Made by a program: the position numbers and the translations under genes. Under the pieces are notes generated by a model. The model was not told where the DNA came from and did no database searches. It saw only the letters and a program-made list of their open reading frames with translations. A stretch of 51,848 bases of DNA from Oscillospiraceae bacterium (GTDB taxonomy: Bacteria; Bacillota; Clostridia; Oscillospirales; Ruminococcaceae), in contig DPBR01000004.1 in the NCBI GenBank assembly GCA_003516865.1, positions 11,255-63,102 of the forward strand, read 5' to 3'. Below are positions 25,774 through 34,220 of this stretch, piece by piece; position 1 is the stretch's first letter, and each line of letters opens with the position of its first letter.

Positions 25774-26499
25774 TTACTTATTTTTTACGACAAGCGTACC
25801 GACGCTCTTTCCAAGCGCAGCGTCATAAATATTATCCGGTCTGTCGAGATTGAACACGATTATCGGAATGTCATTTTCCGTGCATATAGCTGCTGCGGCG
25901 CTGTCCATAACCTTGAGCTTCTTTACAAGAATATCGTGATGAGTAATCACATCGAATTTTACCGCGTCAGGATACTTTTTCGGGTCTTTATCGTATATTC
26001 CGTCAACCATCGTTGCTTTGAGGATAATATCAGCTTTAAGCTCGGCGGCTCTCAGCGACGCCGCGCTGTCCGTTGAAAAGAACGGATTTCCCGTGCCGCA
26101 GCCGAAAATCACTATTCTTCCCTTTTCAAGGTGACGAAGCGCCTTTCCGAGAATAAACGGTTCGGCAACCTGCTGCATTGTAATCGCGGTCTGAACTCTG
26201 ACTGTACAGCCCATTCTTTCGAGAACATCGGCAACAGCAAGCGCATTCATTGTTGTCGCAAGCATACCGATATGGTCGGCGCGCGCTCTGTCGGAGCCTT
26301 TGCAGTCCCTTCCTCTCCAGAAGTTGCCGCCTCCGACAACAATGCCTATTTCAGCACCCGCGTCAGCGGTTTTTTTGATGCTTTTACAGATGTTTTCAAC
26401 GGTCGGGAAATCAAGTCCCTGTCCCATTTCTCCCGCAAGCGCTTCTCCGCTCAGTTTCAGCAAAATACGCTTGTATTTAAGCTCCGAGTTATCACTCAT
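25774..26499 (-). CDS. pyrH: UMP kinase
   Basis: Hexameric amino-acid-kinase-fold UMP kinase, feeding UDP/UTP and CTP production. 241 residues. Phosphate-binding LLKLSGEALAG at the N-terminus, GVVVGGGNFWRG-type loop, GTGNPFFSTDSAASLRAAE for the UMP/ATP site, and KMATMVDGIYDKDPK-type segment. GGAGG 5-6 nt before the ATG. It is 16 nt after hom. Confidence 0.98.
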   Translation of the reverse strand: MSDNSELKYKRILLKLSGEALAGEMGQGLDFPTVENICKSIKKTADAGAEIGIVVGGGNFWRGRDCKGSDRARADHIGMLATTMNALAVADVLERMGCTVRVQTAITMQQVAEPFILGKALRHLEKGRIVIFGCGTGNPFFSTDSAASLRAAELKADIILKATMVDGIYDKDPKKYPDAVKFDVITHHDILVKKLKVMDSAAAAICTENDIPIIVFNLDRPDNIYDAALGKSVGTLVVKNK

Positions 26500-26515
26500 A
26501 AAAATCCTCCGCTAA

Positions 26516-27757
26516 TCAATAATCAAGAACTCTCAGCCTGCCGAGAACTTCCGCATTAGCGGAAACCTTCCCGATAGCCTCAAGAGCAGCCTTCTCGGTC
26601 ATAGTGCCGGTAACAAACGCAAGTTCATTTTCCGCAGATTTCTTTGATGTGAGGTACTCGACATCGCCGAAAGCATCTTTAATATCAGCCTTAACCGCGT
26701 CCGGGTTCTTTGCAAGCAGTCTGACATAATTCCCGCAGGTAAATTTCTCGAACGGTCTGATAAAACTCTGCTCGCTGTCAGCCCAGTCGAGCGAACGGCT
26801 TGTTTTCGTGTGTTTGACGGCGGATATGATATCGGAAACCACCGCGCTTGCCGTCGGAAGCTTTCCCGCGCCCTTTCCGTAGAACACAACATCTCCCGTT
26901 GCATCGCCGCGAACAAGTATTGCATTGAACACGTCGTTAACGCCGCTTAACTGACTCTCGTCCTTGATGACCGCGGGAAATACTCCGATTGAAATTTCGT
27001 TTCCTTCCTCACGGCGAGCGCAGCCGATGAGCTTTATTTTAGCGTTATAGCTGTCCACATACTCAACGTCTTCGAGAGTAACTTTCGTTATGCCCTCTGT
27101 GTGAACATTTTCCGGATAAACGTGCCTGCCGAATGCAAGCGACGCGAGAATACAAATTTTTCTGCAAGCGTCAACGCCCTCGACATCAGCGGCAGGATTT
27201 CTCTCGGCATAACCAAGTTCCTGCGCTATTTTCAGCGCCTCGTCAAAGCCCATACCGTCGCGGAACATCTTTGTGAGAATAAAGTTTGTCGTTCCGTTGA
27301 GAATACCGGCAATTTCCTTTATTTCATTAGCCTCAAGGCAAGCGTGAATAGGCTTGATAATCGGAATACCGCCGCCCACGCTTGCTTCAAAGAAGAAGTT
27401 TACGTTCTTTTCGCGCGCAACTGAAAGAAGCTCGGCGCCTTTCTTTGCGACAAGTTCCTTGTTTGATGTTACAACGCTTTTTCCCGCAAGAAGTGAAGAT
27501 TTTACAAAATCATATGATGGTTTAATTCCTCCGATTACTTCGGTTACGACAGTAACTTCGGGGTCGTTAAGAATAATATTGAAATCCTTTACAAATTTAT
27601 CAGCATACGGGCTGTCGGGAAAATCACGGAGGTCTAGAATATATTTAATATCAAGCGGTTCGCCCGCTTTTTTTTCAAGATTTTGCTTATTTTTGTAAAA
27701 GACCTCGACGGTTCCCGAACCGACAACGCCGTATCCCAGAACGGCGATTTTTGCCAT
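26516..27757 (-). CDS. hom: Homoserine dehydrogenase
   Basis: NAD(P)-dependent reduction of aspartate semialdehyde to homoserine, for threonine and methionine. 413 residues. Rossmann start LGYGVVGSGTVEV, catalytic core GGGIPIIKPI and LNGTTNFILTKM, then NPAADVEGVDACRKI. The last 80 residues (from GNYVRLLAKNPD) look like a diverged or reduced ACT regulatory domain. ATG 27757 with AGGA 8 nt upstream, chosen over 27766, which has no spacer. It is first in the cluster ending in polC. Confidence 0.95.
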   Translation of the reverse strand: MAKIAVLGYGVVGSGTVEVFYKNKQNLEKKAGEPLDIKYILDLRDFPDSPYADKFVKDFNIILNDPEVTVVTEVIGGIKPSYDFVKSSLLAGKSVVTSNKELVAKKGAELLSVAREKNVNFFFEASVGGGIPIIKPIHACLEANEIKEIAGILNGTTNFILTKMFRDGMGFDEALKIAQELGYAERNPAADVEGVDACRKICILASLAFGRHVYPENVHTEGITKVTLEDVEYVDSYNAKIKLIGCARREEGNEISIGVFPAVIKDESQLSGVNDVFNAILVRGDATGDVVFYGKGAGKLPTASAVVSDIISAVKHTKTSRSLDWADSEQSFIRPFEKFTCGNYVRLLAKNPDAVKADIKDAFGDVEYLTSKKSAENELAFVTGTMTEKAALEAIGKVSANAEVLGRLRVLDY

Positions 27758-27796
27758 AATAAACATCCTTTCCGAATAATTTGTTCTATCTTATAT

Positions 27797-27825
27797 AGTA
27801 TATCACATTACGGAATTTTTTTCAA
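27797..27825 (-). promoter_or_regulatory. Sigma-A promoter of hom-polC cluster
   Basis: -35 TTGAAA (27825-27820), 17-bp spacer ending TGTGA, -10 TATACT (27802-27797). Confidence 0.85.
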
Positions 27826-27855
27826 GTGCTTTTTTCTTTGATAATGAGTTTTTGC

Positions 27856-27892
27856 AATAAAAATCCGCGCTTGAATTTCTCCAAACGCGGAT
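27856..27892 (-). terminator. Rho-independent terminator of glgA
   Basis: Stem ATCCGCGTTTG / CAAGCGCGGAT (11 bp, one G-U) with an 8-nt loop, followed by TTTTATT. It lies about 40 bp after the glgA stop. Confidence 0.85.
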
Positions 27893-27934
27893 ATTAATAC
27901 TCATCTGTATCTTTTCAGCCTGAAGTATGCGATA

Positions 27935-29356
27935 TTATTCACCGCAAAGTTCCTTGTAAAGACCGATGTAAAGCTTTGCGGAAGAATCCCAGCTAAAGTC
28001 AGCCTTCATTGCGCGCGTAACAAGCTTGCTCCATTCGGTTTTATTACTATAACATTCTCTTGCGCGCTTGATTGCGCCGAGCATATCGCCTGCGTTATAG
28101 CTCTGGAATGTGTAGCCGATGCCGTTGTCGCCCGCGTCGATAATGCTGTCGCGCAGACCTCCCGTCGACCTTACAATCGGAACGGTGCCGTATCTCGCGG
28201 CAATCATCTGTGCAAGTCCGCAAGGCTCGCTCTTAGACGGCATAAGGAACATATCCGCGCCCGCGTAGATTTTCTTGGCGAGAACCGGGTTATATCCGCG
28301 GTAGAAGCCGACTTTATCGGGATAACGCCAATGCATTTCCTGGAAGAAATCCTCATACTGGCTTTCGCCTGAACCGAGAATTACAGCCTGCATATCAAGA
28401 CCGATAATATCGTCAAAGACGTATCTTACAAGGTCAAATCCCTTGTGGTCGGCAAATCTGGAAATCATCGCAATCGTCGGCACATCGTACTGCGGCATAC
28501 CGAATTCCTCGAAAATCGCGCTCTTGCACGCCGCTTTTCCCTTGTGATTTTTCGCCGAGAATTTTGCGGCAATCGTGGGGTCGGTTTCGGGATTGTACAA
28601 GTCAACGTCAATTCCGTTAAGGAAACCGCAGGTCTTGTACTGTTTATTGCGAAGAATTCTGTCAAGCCCGTGGCTGAACCAAGGGTCGAGAATTTCCTTT
28701 GCATAAGTCGGCGAAACTGTTGTAACCTTATCGGCGGTTTCAATTGCGCCCTTCATAAAGTTAATATCGCCGTCATATTCGAGTATATTCACATTGCAGG
28801 GAGGAATTCCGACCATATCCTTTACAAGGTCAAGACCGTATTGTCCCTGATATCCGATATTGTGAATAGTGAAAACGTGCTTGATGTTGTCAAAGCCGTA
28901 TTCGTTTCTGTAAAACAGATTATAGTAAACGGGAATAAGCGCGCACTGCCAGTCGTTGGAGTTGATAATCTGCGGGTGGAAATCAATATGACGGAGCATT
29001 TCAAGAACCGCTCTGCTGAAGAAAACATATCTTTCCGCGTCGTCAAAATAACCGTAAAGACCGTTATCGCGCTTGAAGTAATATTCATTGTCGAGGAAAT
29101 AATATGTAACGCCGTTCACTTCCTGCGAGAAAACTCCGCAATACTGATGACGCCAGCCGACAGGCACGGTGAAATTCGTTATAAAGTGCATTTTTTCCTT
29201 CTGTTCGGGCTTGATTGTATTGACATAATAAGGCATAACAACGCGCGCATTATGTCCCGCCTTTACAAGAGCCTTAGGAAGAGAACCCGCAACGTCCGCA
29301 AGTCCGCCGCTCGCCGCAAAAGGAAGCGCTTCGCTCGCCGCATACAGAATATTCAT
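27935..29356 (-). CDS. glgA: Glycogen (starch) synthase, GT5
   Basis: Adds glucose from ADP-glucose to alpha-1,4-glucan. The 473-residue GT-B enzyme has NILYAASEALPFAASGGLADVAG at the N-terminus, ending in the GGLADV element, and the C-terminal SKSEPCGLAQMIAARYGTVP that holds the catalytic Glu and the nucleotide pocket. In place of the common K-T/S-G-G-L the motif reads A-S-G-G-L, so the usual Lys is absent. ATG 29356 has GGAGG 8 nt upstream; a longer in-frame ORF to 29407 covers the promoter. It is monocistronic, with its own promoter and terminator, and no other glg gene is near. Confidence 0.95.
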   Translation of the reverse strand: MNILYAASEALPFAASGGLADVAGSLPKALVKAGHNARVVMPYYVNTIKPEQKEKMHFITNFTVPVGWRHQYCGVFSQEVNGVTYYFLDNEYYFKRDNGLYGYFDDAERYVFFSRAVLEMLRHIDFHPQIINSNDWQCALIPVYYNLFYRNEYGFDNIKHVFTIHNIGYQGQYGLDLVKDMVGIPPCNVNILEYDGDINFMKGAIETADKVTTVSPTYAKEILDPWFSHGLDRILRNKQYKTCGFLNGIDVDLYNPETDPTIAAKFSAKNHKGKAACKSAIFEEFGMPQYDVPTIAMISRFADHKGFDLVRYVFDDIIGLDMQAVILGSGESQYEDFFQEMHWRYPDKVGFYRGYNPVLAKKIYAGADMFLMPSKSEPCGLAQMIAARYGTVPIVRSTGGLRDSIIDAGDNGIGYTFQSYNAGDMLGAIKRARECYSNKTEWSKLVTRAMKADFSWDSSAKLYIGLYKELCGE

Positions 29357-29397
29357 AAACAAAACCTCCACAAAATAACATTTTACTTCCAAATAAT

Positions 29398-29426
29398 AAT
29401 ATACCACAAACCGATAAAAATTTCAA
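29398..29426 (-). promoter_or_regulatory. Sigma-A promoter of glgA
   Basis: -35 TTGAAA (29426-29421), 17-bp spacer, -10 TATATT (29403-29398) preceded by TGG. Confidence 0.8.
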
Positions 29427-29444
29427 GAGCATTTTTATTTTTTT

Positions 29445-29481
29445 CTAAAATAATATACTTCCCGCAGCAGAACCGCGGGAA
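29445..29481 (-). terminator. Terminator after AIM24-family gene
   Basis: Stem TTCCCGC / GCGGGAA with a 9-nt loop, followed by TATATTATTTT. It lies 10 bp after the stop codon. The T tract is interrupted. Confidence 0.6.
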
Positions 29482-29490
29482 GAAAAATAA

Positions 29491-30153
29491 TCAGTTGGTA
29501 AACGAAAGAGAAGCAGCAAGCTGATTCTTGGGCATAGTCTGGAGATAAATCTTGCCGGGGCCCGTAACAACGGTGTTGAAGAAGCCTTCGCCGCCGAACA
29601 GAGAATTTCCGATTCCTCCGACTTTTCTGAAGTCCATAGTGCATGTACCCGACATTGCCGCGAGATAGCCCGTGTCGATAATCATTTCCTGACCCGCCTG
29701 AAGCTCGTACTCAACAACATAGCCGTCAATTTCAGCAAAAGCCATACCTGTGCCGTGAAGCCTTTGCATTATAAATCCCTCTCCGCCGAAAAAGCCCGCG
29801 CCGAGCTTTTTCTGGAAAGCAATCGAGAACTCAACCGAAGGCTGAGAAGCGAGATATCCGCCCTTCTGAACAATCATATCTCCCTGGCTGATATCAAACG
29901 GAATAATCGAACCGGGAACGCTTGACGCAAACGCAATCATTCCGGGATTTTTGCTTGCGGTATAAACGTTCTGGAAAATGGATTCTCCCGAAAACATCTT
30001 TCCGAAAGCCTTTCCGATGCCGCCCGTAGACGTTGACATTGTCATATTCGGCGTCATCCAGCTCATTGCGCCTTTCTGGCACATAACCGATTCTTCGGCG
30101 TCCAGATACACAATAAGCACGGGAAGCGGTTCGCCCTTAATTTCGTATCTCAT
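29491..30153 (-). CDS. AIM24/TIGR00266-family protein
   Basis: 220-residue all-beta protein of the AIM24 (TIGR00266) family, seen widely in Firmicutes and fungal mitochondria with no settled biochemical role. Family marks: YLDAEESVMCQKGAMSWM at the N-terminus, GGIGKAFGKMFSGESIF, GGFFGGEGFIMQRL-type and LFGGEGFFNTVVTGPGKIYLQTMP near the end, showing the repeated GGEGF motif. ATG 30153 has AAGGAG upstream. It stands alone under a perfect-consensus promoter, so it is probably highly expressed. Confidence 0.85.
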   Translation of the reverse strand: MRYEIKGEPLPVLIVYLDAEESVMCQKGAMSWMTPNMTMSTSTGGIGKAFGKMFSGESIFQNVYTASKNPGMIAFASSVPGSIIPFDISQGDMIVQKGGYLASQPSVEFSIAFQKKLGAGFFGGEGFIMQRLHGTGMAFAEIDGYVVEYELQAGQEMIIDTGYLAAMSGTCTMDFRKVGGIGNSLFGGEGFFNTVVTGPGKIYLQTMPKNQLAASLSFTN

Positions 30154-30178
30154 ATCAATTCTCCTTGTTTTTTTATTG

Positions 30179-30190
30179 CACAAATGTGCT
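30179..30190. repeat. 12-bp palindrome at the AIM24 gene start site
   Basis: GCACAAATGTGC, a 5-bp inverted repeat immediately downstream of the -10 and around +1 to +13. It may be an operator or a small leader hairpin. Confidence 0.35.
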
Positions 30191-30198
30191 TTTGCTAT

Positions 30199-30227
30199 AT
30201 TATACAATATTTCTATGTGTTTGTCAA
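30199..30227 (-). promoter_or_regulatory. Perfect consensus sigma-A promoter of AIM24 gene
   Basis: -35 TTGACA (30227-30222), 17-bp spacer, -10 TATAAT (30204-30199). Confidence 0.93.
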
Positions 30228-30233
30228 TACTTT

Positions 30234-30794
30234 TTATCTGTTTTTTAATCCAAAAGAGGAAAATAAATACACAAGCGTTGTCAAAAGCGTAACAGACGGC
30301 TTTTCTGCGAATATAAGCATAAATAATACGGCGAAAATACCGGAGAAAATCCCTGCGACATTCATCACAAAATCAACGTTTTCAGCCTTGAAGCGACGAA
30401 TTGCAAAAATTCTCAGCAAAACCGCGCCGTCGTATTCTCCAATAGGCAGCAAATTGAAAAGTCCCGTAAAAAGATTGATAACCGCCGCTATTTTCTCTCC
30501 CGCAACCCACAAAACAGCTGCAAAAATCAGATTTCCCGCGCTTCCGGCAAGCAGAATAATATTTCGCTTTCGCCGCGGCGCGCGCTCGATTTTTTCGGAG
30601 GAAATGCGTATTCCCGCGCCGTAAAAAGTTATCGTTTCGGTCGGAACCGAGAAAATTATCATCATAATCAGGTGAGATATTTCGTGAAGCGCGCAGGCTA
30701 AAATCGCTGAAAATCCGAAAACTCCCCCGTCTGTCATCAGAAAAAAAGCCATTACCGCAAAGAACGTAAAATCAAACCGTACCCGCGTGTTCAT
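30234..30794 (-). CDS. M50-family membrane metalloprotease, SpoIVFB-like
   Basis: About 186 residues, polytopic. The zinc motif HEISH lies in ALHEISHLIMM near the N-terminus (about residue 30). The second M50 motif, NLLPIGEYDGAVLL, carries the Asp ligand. No PDZ domain is present, so it belongs with the compact SpoIVFB type rather than RseP. A sporulation role (pro-sigma-K processing) is one possibility in this spore-former, but no SpoIVFA gene is adjacent. Start uncertain: ATG 30794 or 30812; neither has a clear SD, and longer in-frame versions run into the terminator of the upstream gene. Confidence 0.8.
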   Translation of the reverse strand: MNTRVRFDFTFFAVMAFFLMTDGGVFGFSAILACALHEISHLIMMIIFSVPTETITFYGAGIRISSEKIERAPRRKRNIILLAGSAGNLIFAAVLWVAGEKIAAVINLFTGLFNLLPIGEYDGAVLLRIFAIRRFKAENVDFVMNVAGIFSGIFAVLFMLIFAEKPSVTLLTTLVYLFSSFGLKNR

Positions 30795-30843
30795 TATCGA
30801 AAACTGTATCATACGCAATTGTATTCTGCGTTTGTCCGAAAAA

Positions 30844-30878
30844 GAACACGCTCCGCAAATTAACTGCGGAGCGTTTGT
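30844..30878 (-). terminator. Rho-independent terminator after SPase-like gene
   Basis: Stem ACGCTCCGCA / TGCGGAGCGT (10 bp, perfect) with a 7-nt loop, then GTTCTTTTT. It ends the GH5 operon. Confidence 0.9.
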
Positions 30879-30880
30879 TA

Positions 30881-32050
30881 TCAATGTTTATTTGACAGAC
30901 CGGATAATATGTCGTCAACCTCGTATCTTGTCTTATCGCGAACGTCGTCATCATCTTTCATCAAGTCCTCGACGCGCTTGTTTGCGATAATCTGAGTGCT
31001 GCGCTTTGACGCGGTTCTCGTTGGGAAAGCGGCGTTTTTCTCGTCCTCGCGCAGTTCTTCAACCGACACCTGCGGTTTTTTCGGGAGCTGTCTGCCTATC
31101 TGCGGCACTCTTGATTGAGTAAAAAACGCGTCGCTTGACCCGCTTTTCGCAAAGTCGGGAATTTCCGACGTTTTTCCGGTTTTTTCAGACGGATTTATGG
31201 TTTTTTCGTCTTTTTTCTCCGAATTATTGCGGAAAATAACCTTATCCTGCGGCATCTCTGCGTTAAATCTTACAAGCTCCTTAACGGATTTTTCCGCGGA
31301 AGCCGCGGTTTTCGCGTCGGAAATATCGGGAGTTTTGTCGGTAAGCGGAATAATCGGACGCTGTGCAGAAGCTGATTTTCTCTGTCTTGCGGCGTAAGAA
31401 AAAAGGATTTCGTCCGCACCGCCTCCGCTTTTAACCGTATTTCTGGAATATGTCCCTTTTCCATCGTCGGAAACGGATATTCCCGAAGGACTTACAAATT
31501 CGTCGTCGGGCATATTCTTGACCTGCGGGATAACTTCCGGAAGCGGTCGTCTTGCGGCAAAAGCCCTGATAATATCGTACAAAACAAGCGCTATGCACGG
31601 CAGGACCGCAATACAGAACATTCCGAACGGTGACTTTACAAAGCCGATTATTCCTCCCAGAACAATACTGCAATAATCCGCTCTGCCCACAAGGTCGCTT
31701 TCGGGAAGCGTATATTCCCTGCCGTTTTCCTGAACCTTGATGTAATAAACGCCGTCCTCCGCATAGTATTCCTTTGCATAACCCGTAGTCGGTTTTTTAT
31801 TTTCGCCTTTAGTGTAAAGAAGAAGCTTTCCGTTAATTACATCGCTCAGCTCGCATTTCTGAACTATAAGCGCGCTGTTTCTGGGCGCTGTCTGTATCTC
31901 GTCCGTCTGAACGACGAAAATGTTCACTCCGAACACGTTTACGATATCCGACGACCTGAACGCTGCCGCCGTAACAATCAGAAATATGCACACCGCAAGC
32001 ATCAATCCGCACAGGACGTAACCGATTACGCGCACGACTTTTTTCCCCAT
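30881..32050 (-). CDS. SipW-like signal peptidase homologue without catalytic residues, long cytoplasmic tail
   Basis: 389 residues. N-terminal membrane helix (about 7-31), a globular outer domain (about 34-125), a second helix (about 143-165), then a disordered charged tail of more than 220 residues. The first 165 residues follow the SipW-type signal peptidase I plan: NVFGVNIFVVQ, SALIVQK and LPESDLVGRADYCSIVLGG match the SipW layout around its SGSMEP motif. Here that motif reads TDEIQT (residues 49-54), so the Ser is Glu51. The second catalytic position (His in SipW) has no counterpart. It is probably a non-peptidase. It lies 25 nt after the cellulase stop, in one operon with a shared terminator. 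Confidence 0.7.
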   Translation of the reverse strand: MGKKVVRVIGYVLCGLMLAVCIFLIVTAAAFRSSDIVNVFGVNIFVVQTDEIQTAPRNSALIVQKCELSDVINGKLLLYTKGENKKPTTGYAKEYYAEDGVYYIKVQENGREYTLPESDLVGRADYCSIVLGGIIGFVKSPFGMFCIAVLPCIALVLYDIIRAFAARRPLPEVIPQVKNMPDDEFVSPSGISVSDDGKGTYSRNTVKSGGGADEILFSYAARQRKSASAQRPIIPLTDKTPDISDAKTAASAEKSVKELVRFNAEMPQDKVIFRNNSEKKDEKTINPSEKTGKTSEIPDFAKSGSSDAFFTQSRVPQIGRQLPKKPQVSVEELREDEKNAAFPTRTASKRSTQIIANKRVEDLMKDDDDVRDKTRYEVDDILSGLSNKH

Positions 32051-32075
32051 ATTTTCACCCCTGTTTTATATGAAA

Positions 32076-34079
32076 TTACAATCCCTTTGCCGAAGAAAGC
32101 GTAATTCCGTTTTCACCGAGAGGAATTGCGTGGTCAAGTCCGACAAACTTTCCGCTTTCCTGCCAAAGAACTTCCCTAACGAAATTGTATTTTTCCGTAT
32201 CCCAAGTCTTGAAATCATCGAGAACAAGTCCGCCCGTATCTCCCGAATTTGCGTTATAGCACCAGAACGTGTGGTTTAAGTGATAATTCTTGATAAGCTT
32301 TCGCATACAGGTCATCCACGTCAGGTTCGGTTCTCTCATAAATCCGCCCCATTCGCCGATAAGCAGCGGTGCAATGTTTTCTTTGTGAATGTAAAGCCAG
32401 TTGTCGTTCCAACAATCTCTCATCAGACTTTCATAGTTATACCCATTCTTAAACCAAGGCTGCTGATAAACCGTAGGTCCGTAATCGTGAGGAGAATAAA
32501 CGAGCTTGTTCTGATAACTGCCGAGATTTATGGGATAATCCCTTACACCGCGCAGGTTTCCGCCCCACCAGTTAAAATAATAATCGTCCGCGTTCTGCGA
32601 CTTATAGTCGGAATTTGACTTGCTTTTCGGATAAATTTCCGTTCCCTCGACCATTATGAGAACGTTCGGATTTATCGCAAGAATTTTCTTTGCAGCGGTT
32701 TCGGCGGTATATTTCCAGTTGTTAATATCGGTTGAATTGTTCCAGATTGCCTTGTTTTGTTCGTTCTGTTTACCGTGAGGCTCGTTTTTGATATCGATTG
32801 CTATAATCGTATCGTTGTTCTTATATCGCGAAGCAAGCCATTCCAGCGCGCGGTAATAATCGTTTACGGAAACCTTGTCGGTATACCAGAGATTTACGTT
32901 GTGACCCATTGCGTCGGTTTCGGCGCAGTGAATGTCGGGCATAACCTTCAAGCCGTTTTCTTCCGCGAGCTTCAAGAAATACTCGAAAATCTCAAGGCTG
33001 TTCATATCGTTAAGTTCGGGATTATAGGCGTTATTATAGTTTGCTCTGGGATATTCGCCCGCCGCCCACTGATTGATAAGCTGAACCGAAATCGGCACTC
33101 TTATCAGATTAAAGCCATGGTCTGCGATTGCCTTTACAGACGGAACAAGCTGACTGTTCCAAAGTCCGTCAAACGTGTTTGTTCCCGTGTTATAGCCAAA
33201 CCAGTTTACGCCCGTGAGCCAGACCTGCTTCCCGTTTTTATCGAGAATTTTGTTTCCGTCCGTATGAAGCCAGTCGTCGCCCTGAACAGCCTTATCCGAG
33301 CGCTTTAAAAGGTCTTTTACTTCGCCTGTCGGCGCAGGAGGATTATAGCCCCCGCTGCTGCTCTGAACGGGAATGCTGCTTTGAGTGGAACTTGAGCTGC
33401 TCGAAGCGCTGCCGCTTCCCGAACCGCCCATGGAATTGAGTGCCGACGGCGAACTGTAATTAAATCCGCCCGAAACCGAGCCTCCGGCGGGAATATTTCC
33501 GTTGTAATCAACGTTTGTAACAGTTACGGTCGAACCGTTAACCGAGAAATTTCCGCCCCATGAATTTGTTATTTTAAAGCCGTTCGGAACGGTAAAGCTG
33601 ACTTTCCAGCTTCCAACGGCGCTTCCGGAGTTGTTTTTTACGATAACCTCGGCAGAACCGCATTTATTTCCGCTTTCTTCCCAAGTATTGCCCGTCTTAA
33701 CCTCGCAGGAAATTCCGCCCGATAAAACGCTGCTCGTTGAACTTGACGATGATGAAGAAATGCTTGAAGAACTGCTTTGCGTGTTATCGGAGTAAGATGA
33801 ACTTTCGGTGCTTTCGACGCCCGAATAACTCTCGGAAGAACTTTCTGCCGATGCCGGCGAACTTTCGGACGAATATGTACTTTCGCCGCCGACAGGACTT
33901 CCGCCGACGGAATATTCCCCCGAACTCTGCCCATCGTAACTTTCGGGTAAATTCCCTGAAACAGAACTTTCAGATAAAGAACCGCTTTCGCCCTCTTTAA
34001 CGGTATTTCCCGCACAGCCTGTCGTCAGCAAAACAACCGCAAGAGCGAGCGACGCGGATTTCTTCAAGAACTTATTCAT
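32076..34079 (-). CDS. Cell-surface lipoprotein cellulase: CBM2 + GH5 subfamily 1-like
   Basis: 667 residues, secreted and probably lipid-anchored. Signal peptide ends in LLTTGC (Cys22). A very Ser-rich linker (about 25-125) follows, then a CBM2-type cellulose module (about 125-222: TGNTWEESGNKC, GSWKVSFTVPNG, ITNSWGGNF), a second Ser/Gly linker, and a GH5 catalytic domain (about 270-640). GH5 marks: IAIDIKNEPHGK with the acid/base Glu and LLIGEWGGFM with the nucleophile Glu. The WLTGVNWFGYNTGTN and WWGGNLRGVRDYP segments resemble Acidothermus E1 (GH5_1), so endo-beta-1,4-glucanase activity is likely. ATG 34079 with GGAGG upstream. No dockerin seen. Confidence 0.92.
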   Translation of the reverse strand: MNKFLKKSASLALAVVLLTTGCAGNTVKEGESGSLSESSVSGNLPESYDGQSSGEYSVGGSPVGGESTYSSESSPASAESSSESYSGVESTESSSYSDNTQSSSSSISSSSSSSTSSVLSGGISCEVKTGNTWEESGNKCGSAEVIVKNNSGSAVGSWKVSFTVPNGFKITNSWGGNFSVNGSTVTVTNVDYNGNIPAGGSVSGGFNYSSPSALNSMGGSGSGSASSSSSSTQSSIPVQSSSGGYNPPAPTGEVKDLLKRSDKAVQGDDWLHTDGNKILDKNGKQVWLTGVNWFGYNTGTNTFDGLWNSQLVPSVKAIADHGFNLIRVPISVQLINQWAAGEYPRANYNNAYNPELNDMNSLEIFEYFLKLAEENGLKVMPDIHCAETDAMGHNVNLWYTDKVSVNDYYRALEWLASRYKNNDTIIAIDIKNEPHGKQNEQNKAIWNNSTDINNWKYTAETAAKKILAINPNVLIMVEGTEIYPKSKSNSDYKSQNADDYYFNWWGGNLRGVRDYPINLGSYQNKLVYSPHDYGPTVYQQPWFKNGYNYESLMRDCWNDNWLYIHKENIAPLLIGEWGGFMREPNLTWMTCMRKLIKNYHLNHTFWCYNANSGDTGGLVLDDFKTWDTEKYNFVREVLWQESGKFVGLDHAIPLGENGITLSSAKGL

Positions 34080-34126
34080 ATTTTCAGCCTCCAACAAAGA
34101 GAATACCAAAGAAATATATTTATTTT

Positions 34127-34156
34127 ATTATAACACAATATGTAATTAATTGTCAA
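34127..34156 (-). promoter_or_regulatory. Sigma-A promoter of the GH5 cellulase operon
   Basis: -35 TTGACA (34156-34151), 18-bp spacer, -10 TATAAT (34132-34127). It gives a leader of about 45 nt. Confidence 0.85.
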
Positions 34157-34162
34157 GTACGG

Positions 34163-34199
34163 TAAAAAAATAATCCCCCGGACTTTTGCCCGAGGGATT
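34163..34199 (-). terminator. Rho-independent terminator of spore-protein gene
   Basis: Stem AATCCCTCGG / CCGGGGGATT (10 bp, one G-U) with an 8-nt loop, then ATTTTTTT. It lies about 20 bp after the SASP stop. Confidence 0.93.
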
Positions 34200-34220
34200 G
34201 CTTCAGGTCGGAAAGAAAGC

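Noticed and set aside
28445..29524. 359-codon open frame on the plus strand opposite glgA
   Set aside because: Antisense shadow of a well-supported gene; no SD, no recognisable domain, and it spans the glgA start region.
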